A DNA stretch of 64,000 bases from Pasteurellaceae bacterium Pebbles2 (GTDB taxonomy: Bacteria > Pseudomonadota > Gammaproteobacteria > Enterobacterales > Pasteurellaceae): positions 1,240,001 through 1,304,000 of the forward strand of contig LVZA01000001.1 of the NCBI GenBank assembly GCA_023101505.1, read 5' to 3'. The notes below the pieces were generated by a model. It was not told the origin of the DNA. It did no database searches and was given only the letters and a program-made list of their open reading frames with translations. Positions 11,757 through 21,416 of the stretch are shown one piece after another (positions within the stretch are counted from its first letter, which is position 1; every line of letters begins with the position of its first letter). A program made the translations under genes and the position numbers.

Positions 11757-12473
11757 ATGCGCCCAGAAAACCGAGCGAATAACGCGCCACGCCCGATTAA
11801 AATTACACGCCAATACACTAAACACGCCGAGGGTTCGGTGCTGGTGGAATTTGGTGAAACCAAAGTGATTTGTACTGCCAGTGTTGATGAAACTGTGCCA
11901 CGTTTCTTAAAAGGGCAGGGGCAAGGTTGGGTTACGGCAGAATATGGAATGTTGCCACGTTCAACCCACAGCCGTATGCAACGTGAAGCAGCGAAAGGCA
12001 AGCAAGGCGGACGAACAATGGAAATTCAACGTCTCATCGCGCGTTCTTTGCGTGCAATGATCGATTTAAAAGCCCTTGGTGAGCGTTCAATTACGCTGGA
12101 TTGTGATGTTATTCAAGCCGACGGCGGTACTCGCACTGCTTCAATTACAGGGGCGTGCGTGGCGTTAATCGATGCTGTGAATGGTTTAATGGCAAATGGC
12201 ACATTAAAAGTTAATCCAATCAAAGGCTTAGTGGCTGCAATTTCAGTGGGGATCGTTGGTGGCGAAGCCGTGTGCGATTTGGAATATGTGGAAGATTCTG
12301 CCGCTGAAACGGATATGAACGTGGTGATGATGGAAGACGGGCGAATGATTGAAGTTCAAGGCACAGCCGAAGGCGAACCTTTCTCGCACGATGAATTATT
12401 AACCTTATTAGATTTAGCCAAACAAGGCTGCGAGCAAATTTTCGTGGCGCAACGTGCGGCATTAGCTGAATAA
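11757..12473 (+). CDS. rph: Ribonuclease PH
   Basis: Phosphorolytic 3'-to-5' exoribonuclease that trims tRNA precursors. The 238-residue protein is full length with the expected motifs: [20 protein letters not shown] at the N-terminus, the conserved [19 protein letters not shown] strand region, and [19 protein letters not shown] at the phosphate-binding centre. The C-terminus is intact, unlike the frameshifted rph of E. coli K-12. It precedes pyrE by 24 bases from rph stop to pyrE ATG, so the classic rph-pyrE operon is retained. Confidence 0.97.
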   Translation: MRPENRANNAPRPIKITRQYTKHAEGSVLVEFGETKVICTASVDETVPRFLKGQGQGWVTAEYGMLPRSTHSRMQREAAKGKQGGRTMEIQRLIARSLRAMIDLKALGERSITLDCDVIQADGGTRTASITGACVALIDAVNGLMANGTLKVNPIKGLVAAISVGIVGGEAVCDLEYVEDSAAETDMNVVMMEDGRMIEVQGTAEGEPFSHDELLTLLDLAKQGCEQIFVAQRAALAE

Positions 12474-12497
12474 TTTTGAGAAAGTGCGGTGGAAAAA

Positions 12498-13142
12498 ATG
12501 CAAGATTATAAAAGTGAATTTATCAAATTTGCTTTAAGTCGTAATGTGTTACGTTTCGGCGAATTTACCCTTAAGTCAGGGCGCAAAAGCCCGTATTTCT
12601 TTAACGCAGGCTTATTCAACACAGGCGCAGATTTAGCTCGTTTAGGCGAATTTTACGCCGCCGCAATTCAAGCCAGCGGCTTGCAATATGACGTGATTTT
12701 TGGGCCAGCCTACAAAGGTATTCCCATTGGCACAACGGTTTCCGTGGCATTGTTTAACCAATTTGGTTTAGACAAGCCTGTGTGTTTTAACCGCAAAGAA
12801 GCCAAAGATCACGGCGAGGGCGGCAACTTAATTGGCTCTCCGTTGCAAGGCAAAGTGTTGCTGGTGGACGACGTGATCACCGCAGGCACTGCCATTCGTG
12901 AAGCAATGGATATTATCGCCGCCAATGGCGCAAGTTTAAGTGCGGTGGTTATCGCCTTAAATCGTAAAGAAAAAGGCAAAGGGGAACTTTCTGCCATTCA
13001 GGAAGTCGAAAAAGATTACCAATGCGACGTGCTTTCCATCGTGGATTTAGATGATTTGATGAATTTCATCGCCACCGACAGCCAATACAGCGAGTATTTG
13101 CCGTCGATGAAAGCCTACCGTGAAAGTTATGGTGTCGCTTAA
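12498..13142 (+). CDS. pyrE: Orotate phosphoribosyltransferase
   Basis: Transfers phosphoribose from PRPP to orotate in pyrimidine synthesis. Start chosen at ATG 12498, giving [14 protein letters not shown], which aligns with the E. coli start; a GTG nine bases upstream is also in frame. The ribosome-binding sequence is GGTGG at 12488-12492, which is the end of an uptake sequence (AAAGTGCGGT, 12481-12490). The 214-residue protein has [19 protein letters not shown] near the start and the PRPP loop [13 protein letters not shown]. In E. coli the rph-pyrE gap carries an attenuator; none is evident in this very short gap. Confidence 0.96.
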   Translation: MQDYKSEFIKFALSRNVLRFGEFTLKSGRKSPYFFNAGLFNTGADLARLGEFYAAAIQASGLQYDVIFGPAYKGIPIGTTVSVALFNQFGLDKPVCFNRKEAKDHGEGGNLIGSPLQGKVLLVDDVITAGTAIREAMDIIAANGASLSAVVIALNRKEKGKGELSAIQEVEKDYQCDVLSIVDLDDLMNFIATDSQYSEYLPSMKAYRESYGVA

Positions 13143-13273
13143 TTTTAATTATTTTAACCAAAAGTGCGGTGAAAAATTTGTAGTTTTTTGTAATTGATTG
13201 CATTGACTTAAGCAAGCCAAGCCGTTGATACTATTACCTTTAATTAACCTCTTACCCAAATAAGGATTGACTG

Positions 13274-15088
13274 ATGGCAGTAGAAAGTGCAAATCAATTA
13301 GTGAGTGTGGTAACACTCTTGGGTGCAGCGATTATCGTTGTGCCGTTTTTCAAACGCATCGGGCTGGGTTCTGTGCTAGGCTATTTAGCCGCAGGCTTAG
13401 CCATCGGGCCTTTTGGCTTGAAACTTTTCACCGATCCTGCCGCCATCATTCACCTTGCCGAATTGGGCGTGGTGATGTTCTTATTCCTTGTGGGCTTAGA
13501 AATGCAGCCGAAACATTTGTGGGGGTTACGAAAATATATTTTCGGAATGGGTAGCCTGCAAATTTTGGTGGCGATCATCTTTTTAACGCTCGTCGGCTTG
13601 CTGTTTGGCTGGCAGTGGCAACATTCTTTCATCGCAGGCGCAGGTTTTGTATTAACCTCCACAGCTGTGGTAATGCAAACCCTAAGCGAACGTGGCGAAA
13701 TGACCGTAGATCGTGGACGACGCATTATTGCTGTGTTGCTGTTTGAAGATCTGTTAATCGTGCCACTATTAGCTTTAGTCACCATTCTTGTCCCAGAAAG
13801 CGCACAAAGTGCGGTGGAAAATACGCCATTTTGGCAAACCGCAGCGATTGCCATTGGTGCAGTTGCATTGCTGATTGTGGTCGGCGTTTGGGTATTAAAT
13901 CCGTTATTCCGCATTCTGGCGCATACAAAAATTCGTGAATTAATGACCGCAGTTGCGCTCTTTGTGGTGTTAGGCTCGGCATTATTAATGGAAGCAAGCG
14001 GGCTTTCATTGGCAATGGGCGCATTTTTAGCGGGCGTATTGCTGTCGAACTCCAGCTTCCGCCATCAATTAGAAGTGGATATTGACCCATTCAAAGGCTT
14101 GTTATTAGGCTTATTCTTCCTTGGTGTGGGAATGAGCTTAGATTTAGCTTTGGTGTTCTCGAATTGGCAAATGATCCTTTCTGCCGTGTTTGCAATGATG
14201 TTGGTCAAAGGCTTAGTGATTTATATCGTTGCACGTTTAACAGGTTCAAATCGAGCCGATTCCCTTGACCGTGCGGTGATAATGGCACAGGGCGGTGAAT
14301 TTGCTTTTGTATTATTCTCAACTGCCGCATTACAAGGGGCAATTAGCGCAGACGTGCACGCCAATATGACGGCAATCGTCGTGCTTTCAATGGCATTAAC
14401 ACCGCTATTTATCATCTTGCACCAACGTTTTATTGCGCCACGTTTTAATACCAAAGGTGAGCAACGTGCCAACGACACCATTGAAGAACAAAACGAGATT
14501 ATTCTTATCGGTTTAGGGCGTTATGGGCAAATCGTCAACCACTTATTGCGCTCATCTGGTTACAGCCCGACGATCATTGAATTTAATGCAAATTTAATTG
14601 CCAATATGAAAAAACGTGGCATTAAAAGTTATTATGGCGATGCCACGCACCCTGATTTACTTAAGCGTGCAGGCATTGAAACGGCGAAGTTGCTTATCGT
14701 GGCATTAGATGACCCGAAAAAAGCCACGCAAATCGTGAAGCACACACGGCATATTAATCCGCATATTAAAATCTTGGCTCGTGCGTACGATCGTCATCAC
14801 GTGTTTGAATTGGCGCAAGCAGGCTCAGATGTGCAAATTCGAGAAACTTTTGACAGTGCATTGCGCACAGGTAAACAAGCCTTAAAAGCACTCGGTATTG
14901 CCCCTGAAAAAGTCCACGAAATCGGTAATGAATTTTTCGGACGAGATCGCCACAGCGTGAAATTAATGGCAGACGTTTATGACCCGAAAGTCGGCAGATT
15001 TGATAATGAAGAAATGTTAAAAATCGCCATTGAAGAAGACCAAGAAACAATGCTCGCTATCCAACAAATCTTAGCGAGAGAAGAATAG
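13274..15088 (+). CDS. KefB/KefC-type cation:proton antiporter, copy 1
   Basis: Inner-membrane CPA2-family antiporter of 604 residues, probably glutathione-gated potassium efflux. The N-terminal 380 or so residues form the Na/H-exchanger-type membrane domain (GLGSVLGYLAAGLAIGPFGL; VLLFEDLLIVPLLALV; GAFLAGVLLSNSSFRHQLE; FFLGVGMSLDL). From about residue 405 follows a RCK/TrkA-N regulatory domain with the nucleotide motif LIGLGRYGQIVNHLL. A second gene of exactly the same length and very similar sequence lies at 22313. No KefF or KefG ancillary oxidoreductase is nearby. Separated from pyrE by 131 bases, it likely has its own promoter. KefB versus KefC cannot be decided here. Confidence 0.88.
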   Translation: MAVESANQLVSVVTLLGAAIIVVPFFKRIGLGSVLGYLAAGLAIGPFGLKLFTDPAAIIHLAELGVVMFLFLVGLEMQPKHLWGLRKYIFGMGSLQILVAIIFLTLVGLLFGWQWQHSFIAGAGFVLTSTAVVMQTLSERGEMTVDRGRRIIAVLLFEDLLIVPLLALVTILVPESAQSAVENTPFWQTAAIAIGAVALLIVVGVWVLNPLFRILAHTKIRELMTAVALFVVLGSALLMEASGLSLAMGAFLAGVLLSNSSFRHQLEVDIDPFKGLLLGLFFLGVGMSLDLALVFSNWQMILSAVFAMMLVKGLVIYIVARLTGSNRADSLDRAVIMAQGGEFAFVLFSTAALQGAISADVHANMTAIVVLSMALTPLFIILHQRFIAPRFNTKGEQRANDTIEEQNEIILIGLGRYGQIVNHLLRSSGYSPTIIEFNANLIANMKKRGIKSYYGDATHPDLLKRAGIETAKLLIVALDDPKKATQIVKHTRHINPHIKILARAYDRHHVFELAQAGSDVQIRETFDSALRTGKQALKALGIAPEKVHEIGNEFFGRDRHSVKLMADVYDPKVGRFDNEEMLKIAIEEDQETMLAIQQILAREE

Positions 15089-15107
15089 GTAATAAGCTAT
15101 CAACTAA

Positions 15108-15155
15108 CAAAAACTGCGGTGAAAACATTTAAAATTTTCACCGCAGTTTTTGTTT
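15108..15155. terminator. Bidirectional terminator between antiporter gene and metJ
   Basis: AAAACTGCGGTGAAAA (about 15110-15125) pairs with TTTTCACCGCAGTTTT (about 15135-15150), with T-rich sequence after the right arm and A-rich sequence before the left. The arms carry a degenerate uptake core (ACTGCGGT). It serves two convergent genes. Confidence 0.85.
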
Positions 15156-15167
15156 TATGGCTTTTAT

Positions 15168-15485
15168 TTAATATTCCCACTCATCAGGATCAATACCTAA
15201 TTCTCGCATAATGAGTTTGGCATCTTCGGGGATTTCGTCGTGGCGATCTTTGAGTAAATCCGCATCGGTTGGCAAAGGCTGCCCTGTGAATGCGTGCAAA
15301 AAGGCTTCGCATAATAATTCGCTGTTGGTGGCGTGGCGGAGATTGCCGATTTGGCGACGAGTGCGTTCATTAGTGAGAATTTCTAACACTTTTATTGGGA
15401 TCGACACCGTGATTTTTTTCACTTGTTCGCTCTTTTTGCCGTGTTCCGCATAGGGGCTAATGTATTTGCCGTCCCAGTTCGCCAT
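15168..15485 (-). CDS. metJ: Methionine repressor MetJ
   Basis: Ribbon-helix-helix repressor that uses S-adenosylmethionine as corepressor and binds tandem 8-bp met boxes (AGACGTCT). The 105-residue protein is nearly identical in layout to E. coli Met[23 protein letters not shown], with the DNA-contacting beta-strand KKITVSIP, then [20 protein letters not shown] and [15 protein letters not shown]. The met-box candidate before metNIQ in this window is a likely target. The start is ATG at 15485; the short upstream gap to mutM has only a weak met-box-like sequence. Confidence 0.97.
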   Translation of the reverse strand: MANWDGKYISPYAEHGKKSEQVKKITVSIPIKVLEILTNERTRRQIGNLRHATNSELLCEAFLHAFTGQPLPTDADLLKDRHDEIPEDAKLIMRELGIDPDEWEY

Positions 15486-15581
15486 AATCTTTCCTATATA
15501 ACTCCAAAATTTAGGGATATTCTAATCAAAAATGCACAGAATAACAAATCCCGACGTTTTAATCTGTGCGAAAAAGCGTAT

Positions 15582-16454
15582 TTATTTACTTTTTTTAGCC
15601 ACTTTTTTCACGCCTTTGCTAGACTTAGTTTTTTGCAGCTTCGGTGCGGGTTGGCAATGTGGACAGAAAAAGCTGTTGCGTTGAGCGATGATAAGGCTTT
15701 CAATCTCATTAAAGCAAATTGGGCAAGGCTTGCCTTTGCGTCCATAAACTTGTAATTCTTGGGCAAAATAACCAGGTTTACCGTCGGGTTGTAGGAAATC
15801 TTTTAGCGTTGTGCCACCTTGTTCAATAGCTCGGGTTAATTCTGCTTTAATACTTTTCACCAAGCGTTCGGCTTGTTCTTCGGTTAAACTGCCTGCGGTT
15901 TTGAGCGGGTGCAGGGCACATTGAAATAGCACTTCGTTGGCATAAATATTCCCTACGCCCACGACGACCGCATTATCCATTAAAAAGGTTTTAAGTGCGG
16001 TGTGTTTTTGGCGAGATTTTTGAAACAAATAATCAGTGTTAAATGTGTCAGAAAGCGGTTCAGGACCGAGTTTAGTGAAAAGATGAAAACTGTCTAAATT
16101 GTCTGTCCACAGCCACGCACCAAAACGACGTGGATCGTTATAACGCATAATTTTGCCGTTGTTCATTACAATATCAAGATGATCGTGGGTTTCTACCACA
16201 TCGCCTTGCTCGACAATTCGCACTGAGCCAGACATTCCTAAATGCCCGATGATAAAGCCTTTTTCGGTGTGAATAATTAAATATTTGGCACGGCGTGAAA
16301 GCGCGGTGATTTTTTGTTGAGAAAGTTGCGAAAGCTCAGCACTCACCGCCCAACGTAATTTAGGTTGGCGGACGATAATTTTTTCGATCACAAAACCATC
16401 AAGATAAGGGGCGATGCCGTTTTTGGCAGTTTCGACTTCGGGTAATTCAGGCAT
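15582..16454 (-). CDS. mutM: Formamidopyrimidine-DNA glycosylase (Fpg/MutM)
   Basis: Removes 8-oxoguanine and formamidopyrimidines from DNA and nicks the abasic site. The start is set at the ATG complementary to 16452-16454 because the mature enzyme needs N-terminal Pro as catalytic nucleophile: [14 protein letters not shown] longer frame to 16589 runs back into rpmG. The C-terminal zinc finger is CPIC...FFCPHC. At 290 residues it is about 20 longer than typical MutM: after the last cysteine it has a lysine-rich tail ([20 protein letters not shown]). It lies downstream of rpmB-rpmG, as in E. coli, but past a terminator hairpin. Confidence 0.96.
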   Translation of the reverse strand: MPELPEVETAKNGIAPYLDGFVIEKIIVRQPKLRWAVSAELSQLSQQKITALSRRAKYLIIHTEKGFIIGHLGMSGSVRIVEQGDVVETHDHLDIVMNNGKIMRYNDPRRFGAWLWTDNLDSFHLFTKLGPEPLSDTFNTDYLFQKSRQKHTALKTFLMDNAVVVGVGNIYANEVLFQCALHPLKTAGSLTEEQAERLVKSIKAELTRAIEQGGTTLKDFLQPDGKPGYFAQELQVYGRKGKPCPICFNEIESLIIAQRNSFFCPHCQPAPKLQKTKSSKGVKKVAKKSK

Positions 16455-16496
16455 AATTTCTCTCTTTATATGGAAATATTCATAAGTTCCAGATAT

Positions 16497-16526
16497 AAAA
16501 AAACCCGAGCAAGTCGGGTTCTTTTC
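16497..16526 (-). terminator. Intrinsic terminator after rpmG
   Basis: On the minus strand AACCCGA and TCGGGTT form a stem with a CTTGC loop, followed by seven T. It separates rpmBG from mutM and probably attenuates transcription into mutM. Confidence 0.85.
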
Positions 16527-16536
16527 GAAAACTAAA

Positions 16537-16707
16537 TTATTTGATTTTAGCTTCTTTGTAAACAACGTGTTTACGCACAACTGGATCAAATTTTTTGATT
16601 TCCATTTTTTCTGGCATATTACGTTTGTTTTTAGTTGTTGTGTAGAAATGACCAGTTTCAGCAGTTGAAACTAATTTGATTTTCTCACGAGCGCCTTTAG
16701 CTGCCAT
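16537..16707 (-). CDS. rpmG: 50S ribosomal protein L33
   Basis: Small 56-residue ribosomal protein of the large subunit, read on the complement from ATG 16705-16707: [20 protein letters not shown] and ending [11 protein letters not shown]. The Cys-free form is typical of gammaproteobacteria. A ribosome-binding site (AAGGAGCT) precedes the start. It lies 11 bases after rpmB, its usual partner, in one transcript ended by the hairpin at 16497-16526. Confidence 0.97.
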   Translation of the reverse strand: MAAKGAREKIKLVSTAETGHFYTTTKNKRNMPEKMEIKKFDPVVRKHVVYKEAKIK

Positions 16708-16718
16708 TTTTTAGCTCC

Positions 16719-16955
16719 TTAGATTTTCTCACCACGAGCACGGATTTCAGCTAATACTGCATCAATGCCTTTTTTATCAATAATACGCATACCTTTCGCT
16801 GTTAAGCGTAAAGTTACGAAACGGTTTTCACTTTCAACCCAGAAACGGTGCGTGTGTAAGTTTGGTAAAAAACGACGACGAGTCGCGTTTAATGCGTGTG
16901 AGCGGTTGTTACCAACTGCTGGACGCTTGCCTGTTACTTGACAGACTCTAGACAT
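16719..16955 (-). CDS. rpmB: 50S ribosomal protein L28
   Basis: A 78-residue large-subunit protein. Start placed at ATG complementary to 16953-16955 ([21 protein letters not shown]), preceded by TTGGAGATTAT; a frame starting four codons earlier has no ribosome-binding site. Typical basic segment [18 protein letters not shown] is present. First gene of rpmB-rpmG, transcribed from a strong promoter about 125 bases upstream. Confidence 0.97.
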
Positions 16956-17079
16956 AATAATCTCCAATAATTAAATATAAGCTCGAGCTTACGGTTCGGA
17001 TACAAATTCAAGGAAAGCCCTGATAGCCACCTCGTCAGGTCGCTCGTAACCGACCCGCTTACTATATTAAAGGCTGTGA

Positions 17080-17108
17080 ATTATACTCACATAATTCCAC
17101 TTTCTCAA
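17080..17108 (-). promoter_or_regulatory. Sigma-70 promoter for rpmB-rpmG
   Basis: On the minus strand: -35 TTGAGA (17103-17108), 17-nt spacer, perfect -10 TATAAT (17080-17085). The transcript would start near 17073 and carry a leader of about 115 nt that can fold (complementary tracts around 17010-17060), possibly a ribosomal-protein leader; its regulation is not known to me. Confidence 0.75.
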
Positions 17109-17177
17109 GGAAAAAATGCGTTTTCTCTGAAAAACTGCGTGATTTTACCTGAAAACAGCAAATGATCAAGCGAACAT

Positions 17178-17867
17178 TTATAAGTAACCCTGTTCTGTGA
17201 ACGAAAAATAGCAACCTTTGCCGATAATAAAGTGATCGAGCAGGCGAATTTCCATCAATTCTGCCGCTTGTTTGATCTTTTGCGTAATATGTTTGTCAGC
17301 AGGGCTGGGTTCTGCAATGCCCGACGGGTGATTATGGGCTAAAATCAAGGCGGCAGCGTTGCAATATAATGCGGTTTTGATAATTTCTCGTGGGTGAACA
17401 TTGGCAGAATTGATCGTGCCGAGAAACATTTCTTCTTGTTTAATCAGGCGATGTTGATTGTCTAAAAATAGCACCATAAAAATTTCTCGTTCGTGGTGTT
17501 CCATTTCCGTTTGTAAATAAAGGCGAACGGTGTCGGGTTGGGTAAATTTATGGGCAAATTTCAATTCTTCCAGCAAATAACGTTTAGTCATTTCAGTACA
17601 GGCTTGCAGTTGGATAAACTGCGTAATACCAATTCCCTTGAATGCACAAAAGATTTTTTTATCGGCAGAAATTAAGGCTCGCAGTGAACCAAAATGGTCG
17701 AGAACCGCTTGTGAGAGCTGCATTACAGGGCAATTTTTGATGCCTGTTCGTAGAAAAATCGCTAATAATTCGTGATTGCTTAAGGTAGCAGCGCCAAATT
17801 GCAATAGTTTTTCTCGTGGCATTAATTCGTTAGATGGCGTAGTGTGAGTTTCGTCGTGCATTATCAA
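17178..17867 (-). CDS. radC: RadC-family JAB/MPN-domain protein
   Basis: Protein of 229 residues (UPF0758). The N-terminal part contains a helix-hairpin-helix-like segment (ALISADKKIFCAFKGIGITQFIQLQ). The C-terminal part carries the JAMM metal-binding motif: conserved Glu upstream, then ALILAHNHPSGIAEPSPADKHIT near residues 172-194. The original link to DNA repair in E. coli was later withdrawn, so the molecular role is unknown. Two in-frame ATGs at the start differ by two codons. It diverges from coaBC, with rpmB downstream. Confidence 0.92.
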   Translation of the reverse strand: MIMHDETHTTPSNELMPREKLLQFGAATLSNHELLAIFLRTGIKNCPVMQLSQAVLDHFGSLRALISADKKIFCAFKGIGITQFIQLQACTEMTKRYLLEELKFAHKFTQPDTVRLYLQTEMEHHEREIFMVLFLDNQHRLIKQEEMFLGTINSANVHPREIIKTALYCNAAALILAHNHPSGIAEPSPADKHITQKIKQAAELMEIRLLDHFIIGKGCYFSFTEQGYL

Positions 17868-18025
17868 TAAAAAATGTGGTGAATTTACACCGCACTTTGC
17901 TGAAATTACACGACAAAAGCGAATTTTTTATATCCATTTTGGAATGAAGATCAAAAAATGAGATGTTTTCTTCGGCTAATTTGAAGTAGAATGTGCAAAA
18001 TAAATGTGAAAGGGGACTAACAAGA

Positions 18026-19243
18026 ATGTCGAGTTTGCAAAATAAGCGTATTGTGGTGGGAATTACTGGTGGCATTGCCGCTTACAAAACCATTGAATTT
18101 ATTCGTTTATTGCGCAAAGCTAACGCTGAAGTGCGGGTTGTTTTAACGCCTGCTGCGGCGGAATTTGTTACACCTTTAACATTGCAAGCCATTTCGGGCA
18201 ATGCGGTGTCGCATTCATTGCTCGACCCACAAGCTGAGTTGGCAATGGGGCATATTGAGCTGGCAAAATGGGCGGATTTTGTAGTAATTGCCCCTGCCAG
18301 TGCGGATTTTTTGGCTCGCTTGAATGCAGGAATGGCAAATGATTTACTTTCGACAATTTGTCTTGCCACCGCCGCCCCGATTTTCGTTGCACCTGCAATG
18401 AACCAGCAAATGTTCCGTCAAGCTATTACTCAACAAAATATTCAATCACTTCGTTTGCGTGGTGTTGAATTTATTGGACCAAATAGTGGCGAGCAAGCCT
18501 GCGGCGACGTAGGGGCTGGGCGAATGTCAGAACCTGCGGAAATTTTCACCGTACTTGAAAATGCCGTTTCGCTAAGCCAAGATTTAATGGGATTAAGCGT
18601 AGCGATTACCGCTGGTCCAACCCAAGAAGCGATTGACCCAGTGCGTTATATTAGTAATCATAGCTCAGGAAAAATGGGCTTTGCCATTGCTCAAGCCTTT
18701 GCGCAACGTGGAGCGACGGTAACGTTGATTTCAGGGCCGGTGAATTTGCCAACCCCAAACAATGTGCGACGGATTGATGTGGTTTCAGCACAACAAATGT
18801 GGCAGGCTGCCTTAGAAAGTGCGGTGCAAAATTCGCTATTTATTGGCTGTGCCGCCGTGGCGGATTATCGAGTGGCGAATATCGCAGAGCAGAAAATTAA
18901 AAAAGCAGGCGATGAAATGCAGCTGACCTTAGTGAAAAATCCCGATATTATCGCTGATGTTGGGCATTTGCGTGAAAATCGCCCTTTTACCGTAGGATTT
19001 GCAGCGGAAACGCAAAATGTCGCAGAATATGCCAAAGATAAATTACAACGCAAAAAATTAGATATGATTTGTGCTAATGACGTGTCGGGTGGACAAGTTT
19101 TTGGTGCGGATCAGAATGCCTTGCAATTATTTTGGCAAAATGGTTCAATCAAGTTACCCCAATCATCGAAACAACAGCAGGCACAGAAATTAGTTGATGC
19201 CATTGTTGAAAAAATGAACGAGAAAACAAATGAAAAAAATTGA
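18026..19243 (+). CDS. coaBC: Bifunctional phosphopantothenoylcysteine decarboxylase / synthase
   Basis: Two consecutive steps of coenzyme A synthesis. Start at ATG 18026 ([21 protein letters not shown]) after AAGGGGAC; a longer frame from 17993 is unlikely. Residues 1-190 form the flavin-dependent CoaC domain: [37 protein letters not shown] and the active-site Cys in [13 protein letters not shown]. The rest is the CoaB domain with [23 protein letters not shown] and the KKAG..LVKNPDI region. Total 405 residues. The last 14 bases overlap dut, showing translational coupling; the coaBC-dut-slmA order is the usual one. Confidence 0.96.
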   Translation: MSSLQNKRIVVGITGGIAAYKTIEFIRLLRKANAEVRVVLTPAAAEFVTPLTLQAISGNAVSHSLLDPQAELAMGHIELAKWADFVVIAPASADFLARLNAGMANDLLSTICLATAAPIFVAPAMNQQMFRQAITQQNIQSLRLRGVEFIGPNSGEQACGDVGAGRMSEPAEIFTVLENAVSLSQDLMGLSVAITAGPTQEAIDPVRYISNHSSGKMGFAIAQAFAQRGATVTLISGPVNLPTPNNVRRIDVVSAQQMWQAALESAVQNSLFIGCAAVADYRVANIAEQKIKKAGDEMQLTLVKNPDIIADVGHLRENRPFTVGFAAETQNVAEYAKDKLQRKKLDMICANDVSGGQVFGADQNALQLFWQNGSIKLPQSSKQQQAQKLVDAIVEKMNEKTNEKN

Positions 19244-19685
19244 TGTAAAAATTTTAGATAGCCGTATTGGCACGGAATTCCCTTTACCGACTTATGCAAC
19301 CACAGGCTCAGCAGGCTTAGATTTACGTGCCTTAATCGACGAAAGTTTTGAAATTCAACCGGGTGAAACGAAGTTGATCCCAACGGGTTTATCGGTTTAT
19401 ATTGCTGATCCTAATTTAGCTGCAGTGATTTTACCACGCTCGGGCTTAGGGCATAAAAATGGCATTGTGCTAGGTAATTTGGTGGGCTTGATCGACAGCG
19501 ATTATCAAGGGCCGTTAATGGTTTCGATGTGGAATCGTAGCGACAAACCGTTCAAAATTGAAGTGGGTGATCGCATCGCTCAATTAGTTTTCGTGCCAGT
19601 GGTGCAAGCGGAATTTAATATTGTGGAAGAATTTACCCAAACAGATCGTGGTGAGGGTGGTTTCGGACATTCAGGTAAGCAATAA
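19230..19685 (+). CDS. dut: Deoxyuridine 5'-triphosphate nucleotidohydrolase
   Basis: dUTPase, which hydrolyses dUTP to dUMP and keeps uracil out of DNA. The 151-residue protein shows all five trimeric dUTPase motifs: [41 protein letters not shown] and the C-terminal [10 protein letters not shown]. It overlaps the coaBC end by 14 bases and its stop codon directly abuts the slmA start. Confidence 0.97.
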   Translation: MKKIDVKILDSRIGTEFPLPTYATTGSAGLDLRALIDESFEIQPGETKLIPTGLSVYIADPNLAAVILPRSGLGHKNGIVLGNLVGLIDSDYQGPLMVSMWNRSDKPFKIEVGDRIAQLVFVPVVQAEFNIVEEFTQTDRGEGGFGHSGKQ

Positions 19686-20339
19686 ATGGTAGAACAATTA
19701 GAAATCGCCGATCTTGAACCCATTCCAATGGAAAAGTCTGCGCCTAAAATTGAAAAACGTAGTGTAAAAGAACGTCGCCAGCAAGTGTTGGCGGTGTTAG
19801 CAAGTATGTTGCACTCCGAGCGTGGAATGGAGCGAATGACCACCGCACGTTTAGCGGAAGCGGTGGGCGTGTCGGAAGCGGCGTTATATCGCTACTTCCC
19901 CAGCAAAACCAAAATGTTTGAAGCCTTGATTGAAAATATTGAACAAAACTTATTCATTCGTATTTCGCAAGCGACTAAAATAGAAACAAATACAGTAAAC
20001 CGAGTACGTGATATTTTGCAATTAATCCTTGATTTTGCTCGCAAAAACCCAGGTATGACACGCATTTTAACTGGGCACGCATTAATGTTTGAAGATGCCA
20101 AATTGCAAGCTCGTGTGGCGCAATTTTTTGATCGCTTACAATTACAATTCGTGAATATTTTGCAAATGCGTAAATTGCGTGAGGGCAAAACCTTTGCCGT
20201 TGATGAACGCACGATTGCGACCTATTTAGTCACATTTTGTGAGGGGCAATTTATGCGTTATGTGCGTACCAATTTCCGCCGCACAGCAAATCAAGGCTTT
20301 GAGCAGCAATGGCAACTGCTTGAGCAGCTATTTATTTAA
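19686..20339 (+). CDS. slmA: Nucleoid occlusion factor SlmA
   Basis: TetR-fold DNA-binding protein that blocks FtsZ assembly over the chromosome. The 217-residue protein has the N-terminal helix-turn-helix ([30 protein letters not shown] near residues 55-85) and a C-terminal helical domain with many basic residues. ATG follows the dut stop with no gap. In E. coli it binds spaced sites (SBS) rather than acting as a classical repressor. High-confidence assignment from sequence and the dut-slmA context. Confidence 0.95.
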   Translation: MVEQLEIADLEPIPMEKSAPKIEKRSVKERRQQVLAVLASMLHSERGMERMTTARLAEAVGVSEAALYRYFPSKTKMFEALIENIEQNLFIRISQATKIETNTVNRVRDILQLILDFARKNPGMTRILTGHALMFEDAKLQARVAQFFDRLQLQFVNILQMRKLREGKTFAVDERTIATYLVTFCEGQFMRYVRTNFRRTANQGFEQQWQLLEQLFI

Positions 20340-20362
20340 TAATGATTTAACAGCGTGGTCGT

Positions 20363-20581
20363 ATGATTATCCCTTGGCAAGAACTAGAAGAAGAAACTTT
20401 GGTGAATATCGTCGAAAGTTTTATTTTGCGAGAGGGAACGGACTATGGAGTGGAAGAATTATCTTTAGCCGAAAAAACACAGAATTTACTTGATCAAATT
20501 CGCCAAGGGATTGCGGTTGTAGTTTGGTCTGAGTTACACGAAACCATTGATATTAAAAATAAAATGGACTTTTTACGATAG
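20363..20581 (+). CDS. yheU: YheU-family (UPF0270) small protein
   Basis: A 72-residue soluble protein close to E. coli YheU: MIIPWQELEEETLVNIVESF, then LREGTDYG and AVVVWSELHETIDI. Function unknown. It lies 23 bases after slmA and 62 bases before crp, as in H. influenzae. An overlapping frame at 20239-20493 is a shadow. Confidence 0.9.
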   Translation: MIIPWQELEEETLVNIVESFILREGTDYGVEELSLAEKTQNLLDQIRQGIAVVVWSELHETIDIKNKMDFLR

Positions 20582-20643
20582 CATTGAATAGGCAAGAAAT
20601 GCCATAGAAATGCAATCTGAATTTTGATAAAAAGAGGTTATTT

Positions 20644-21318
20644 ATGCCAGAACAAGTACAGCAACTTGAAGCTCATCATCAAGCAGCTAAACCTGCTAAT
20701 TCGACGGATCCGACATTAGAGTGGTTTGTTTCACACTGTCATATTCATAAATATCCGATCAAAACGACCATTATTCACGCAGGTGAAAAAGCGGAAACCT
20801 TATATTATTTGATTAAAGGCTCAGCGTCGGTTTCTACTAAAGATGAAGAAGGCAAGGAAATGTTGCTGACCTATCTTGGCTCAGGCGATTTTTTCGGCGA
20901 AGCAGGCTTATTCAATGAAGACGAAGTACGTTCTGCGTGGGTTCGAGTGAAAACGCCTTGCGAAGTAGCTGAAATTTCCTATAAAAAATTCCGTCAATTA
21001 GTGCAAGTCAATCCTGACGTGTTGATGATTTTGTCGGGGCAAATTGCTAAACGCTTACGCACCACCTCACAACAAGTGAGAAATTTAGCCTTTTTGGACG
21101 TAACAGGGCGTATTGCGCAAACCTTGCTTAACTTGGCGAAAATGCCTGAAGCAATGACCCACCCTGACGGAATGCAAATTAAAATTACCCGCCAAGAAAT
21201 TGGGCAAATGGTCGGTTGTTCAAGGGAAACTGTGGGACGAATTTTGAAAATGCTAGAAGATGAACATCTGATTTCAGCACACGGAAAAACCATTGTAGTT
21301 TATGGTACTCGTGATTAA
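20644..21318 (+). CDS. crp: cAMP receptor protein (catabolite activator)
   Basis: Global regulator activated by cAMP; in Haemophilus it also drives competence together with Sxy. The 224-residue protein has the cyclic-nucleotide-binding domain with [21 protein letters not shown] (the Glu, Arg and Ser that hold cAMP) and the C-terminal helix-turn-helix [21 protein letters not shown], whose Arg-Glu-Arg residues contact TGTGA half-sites. It begins 15 residues earlier than E. coli CRP. Candidate CRP-type targets in this window are at 53108 (CRP-N) and 59583 (CRP-S). Confidence 0.98.
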   Translation: MPEQVQQLEAHHQAAKPANSTDPTLEWFVSHCHIHKYPIKTTIIHAGEKAETLYYLIKGSASVSTKDEEGKEMLLTYLGSGDFFGEAGLFNEDEVRSAWVRVKTPCEVAEISYKKFRQLVQVNPDVLMILSGQIAKRLRTTSQQVRNLAFLDVTGRIAQTLLNLAKMPEAMTHPDGMQIKITRQEIGQMVGCSRETVGRILKMLEDEHLISAHGKTIVVYGTRD

Positions 21319-21325
21319 AAATGCC

Positions 21326-21357
21326 TAAAAGTGCGGTGAATTTCACCGCACTTTTTT
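21326..21357. terminator. Uptake-sequence terminator after crp
   Basis: AAAAGTGCGGTGAA followed immediately by TTCACCGCACTTTT: a 14-bp inverted repeat with almost no loop, then more T. Both arms are exact uptake cores. Confidence 0.88.
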
Positions 21358-21416
21358 ATGGATTATTCCATAAAATTTGATATATTTAGTCAAGTATTTC
21401 AATTCAGGGGAACACT

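Noticed and set aside
15486-15560. Met-box autoregulatory operator upstream of metJ
   Set aside because: Only one weak match (CGACGTTT, near 15551) with no tandem partner; not listed as a feature.
16455-16589. 45-residue N-terminal extension of MutM
   Set aside because: It overlaps rpmG and its terminator, and Fpg needs Pro at position 2 as nucleophile, which fits only the ATG at 16454.
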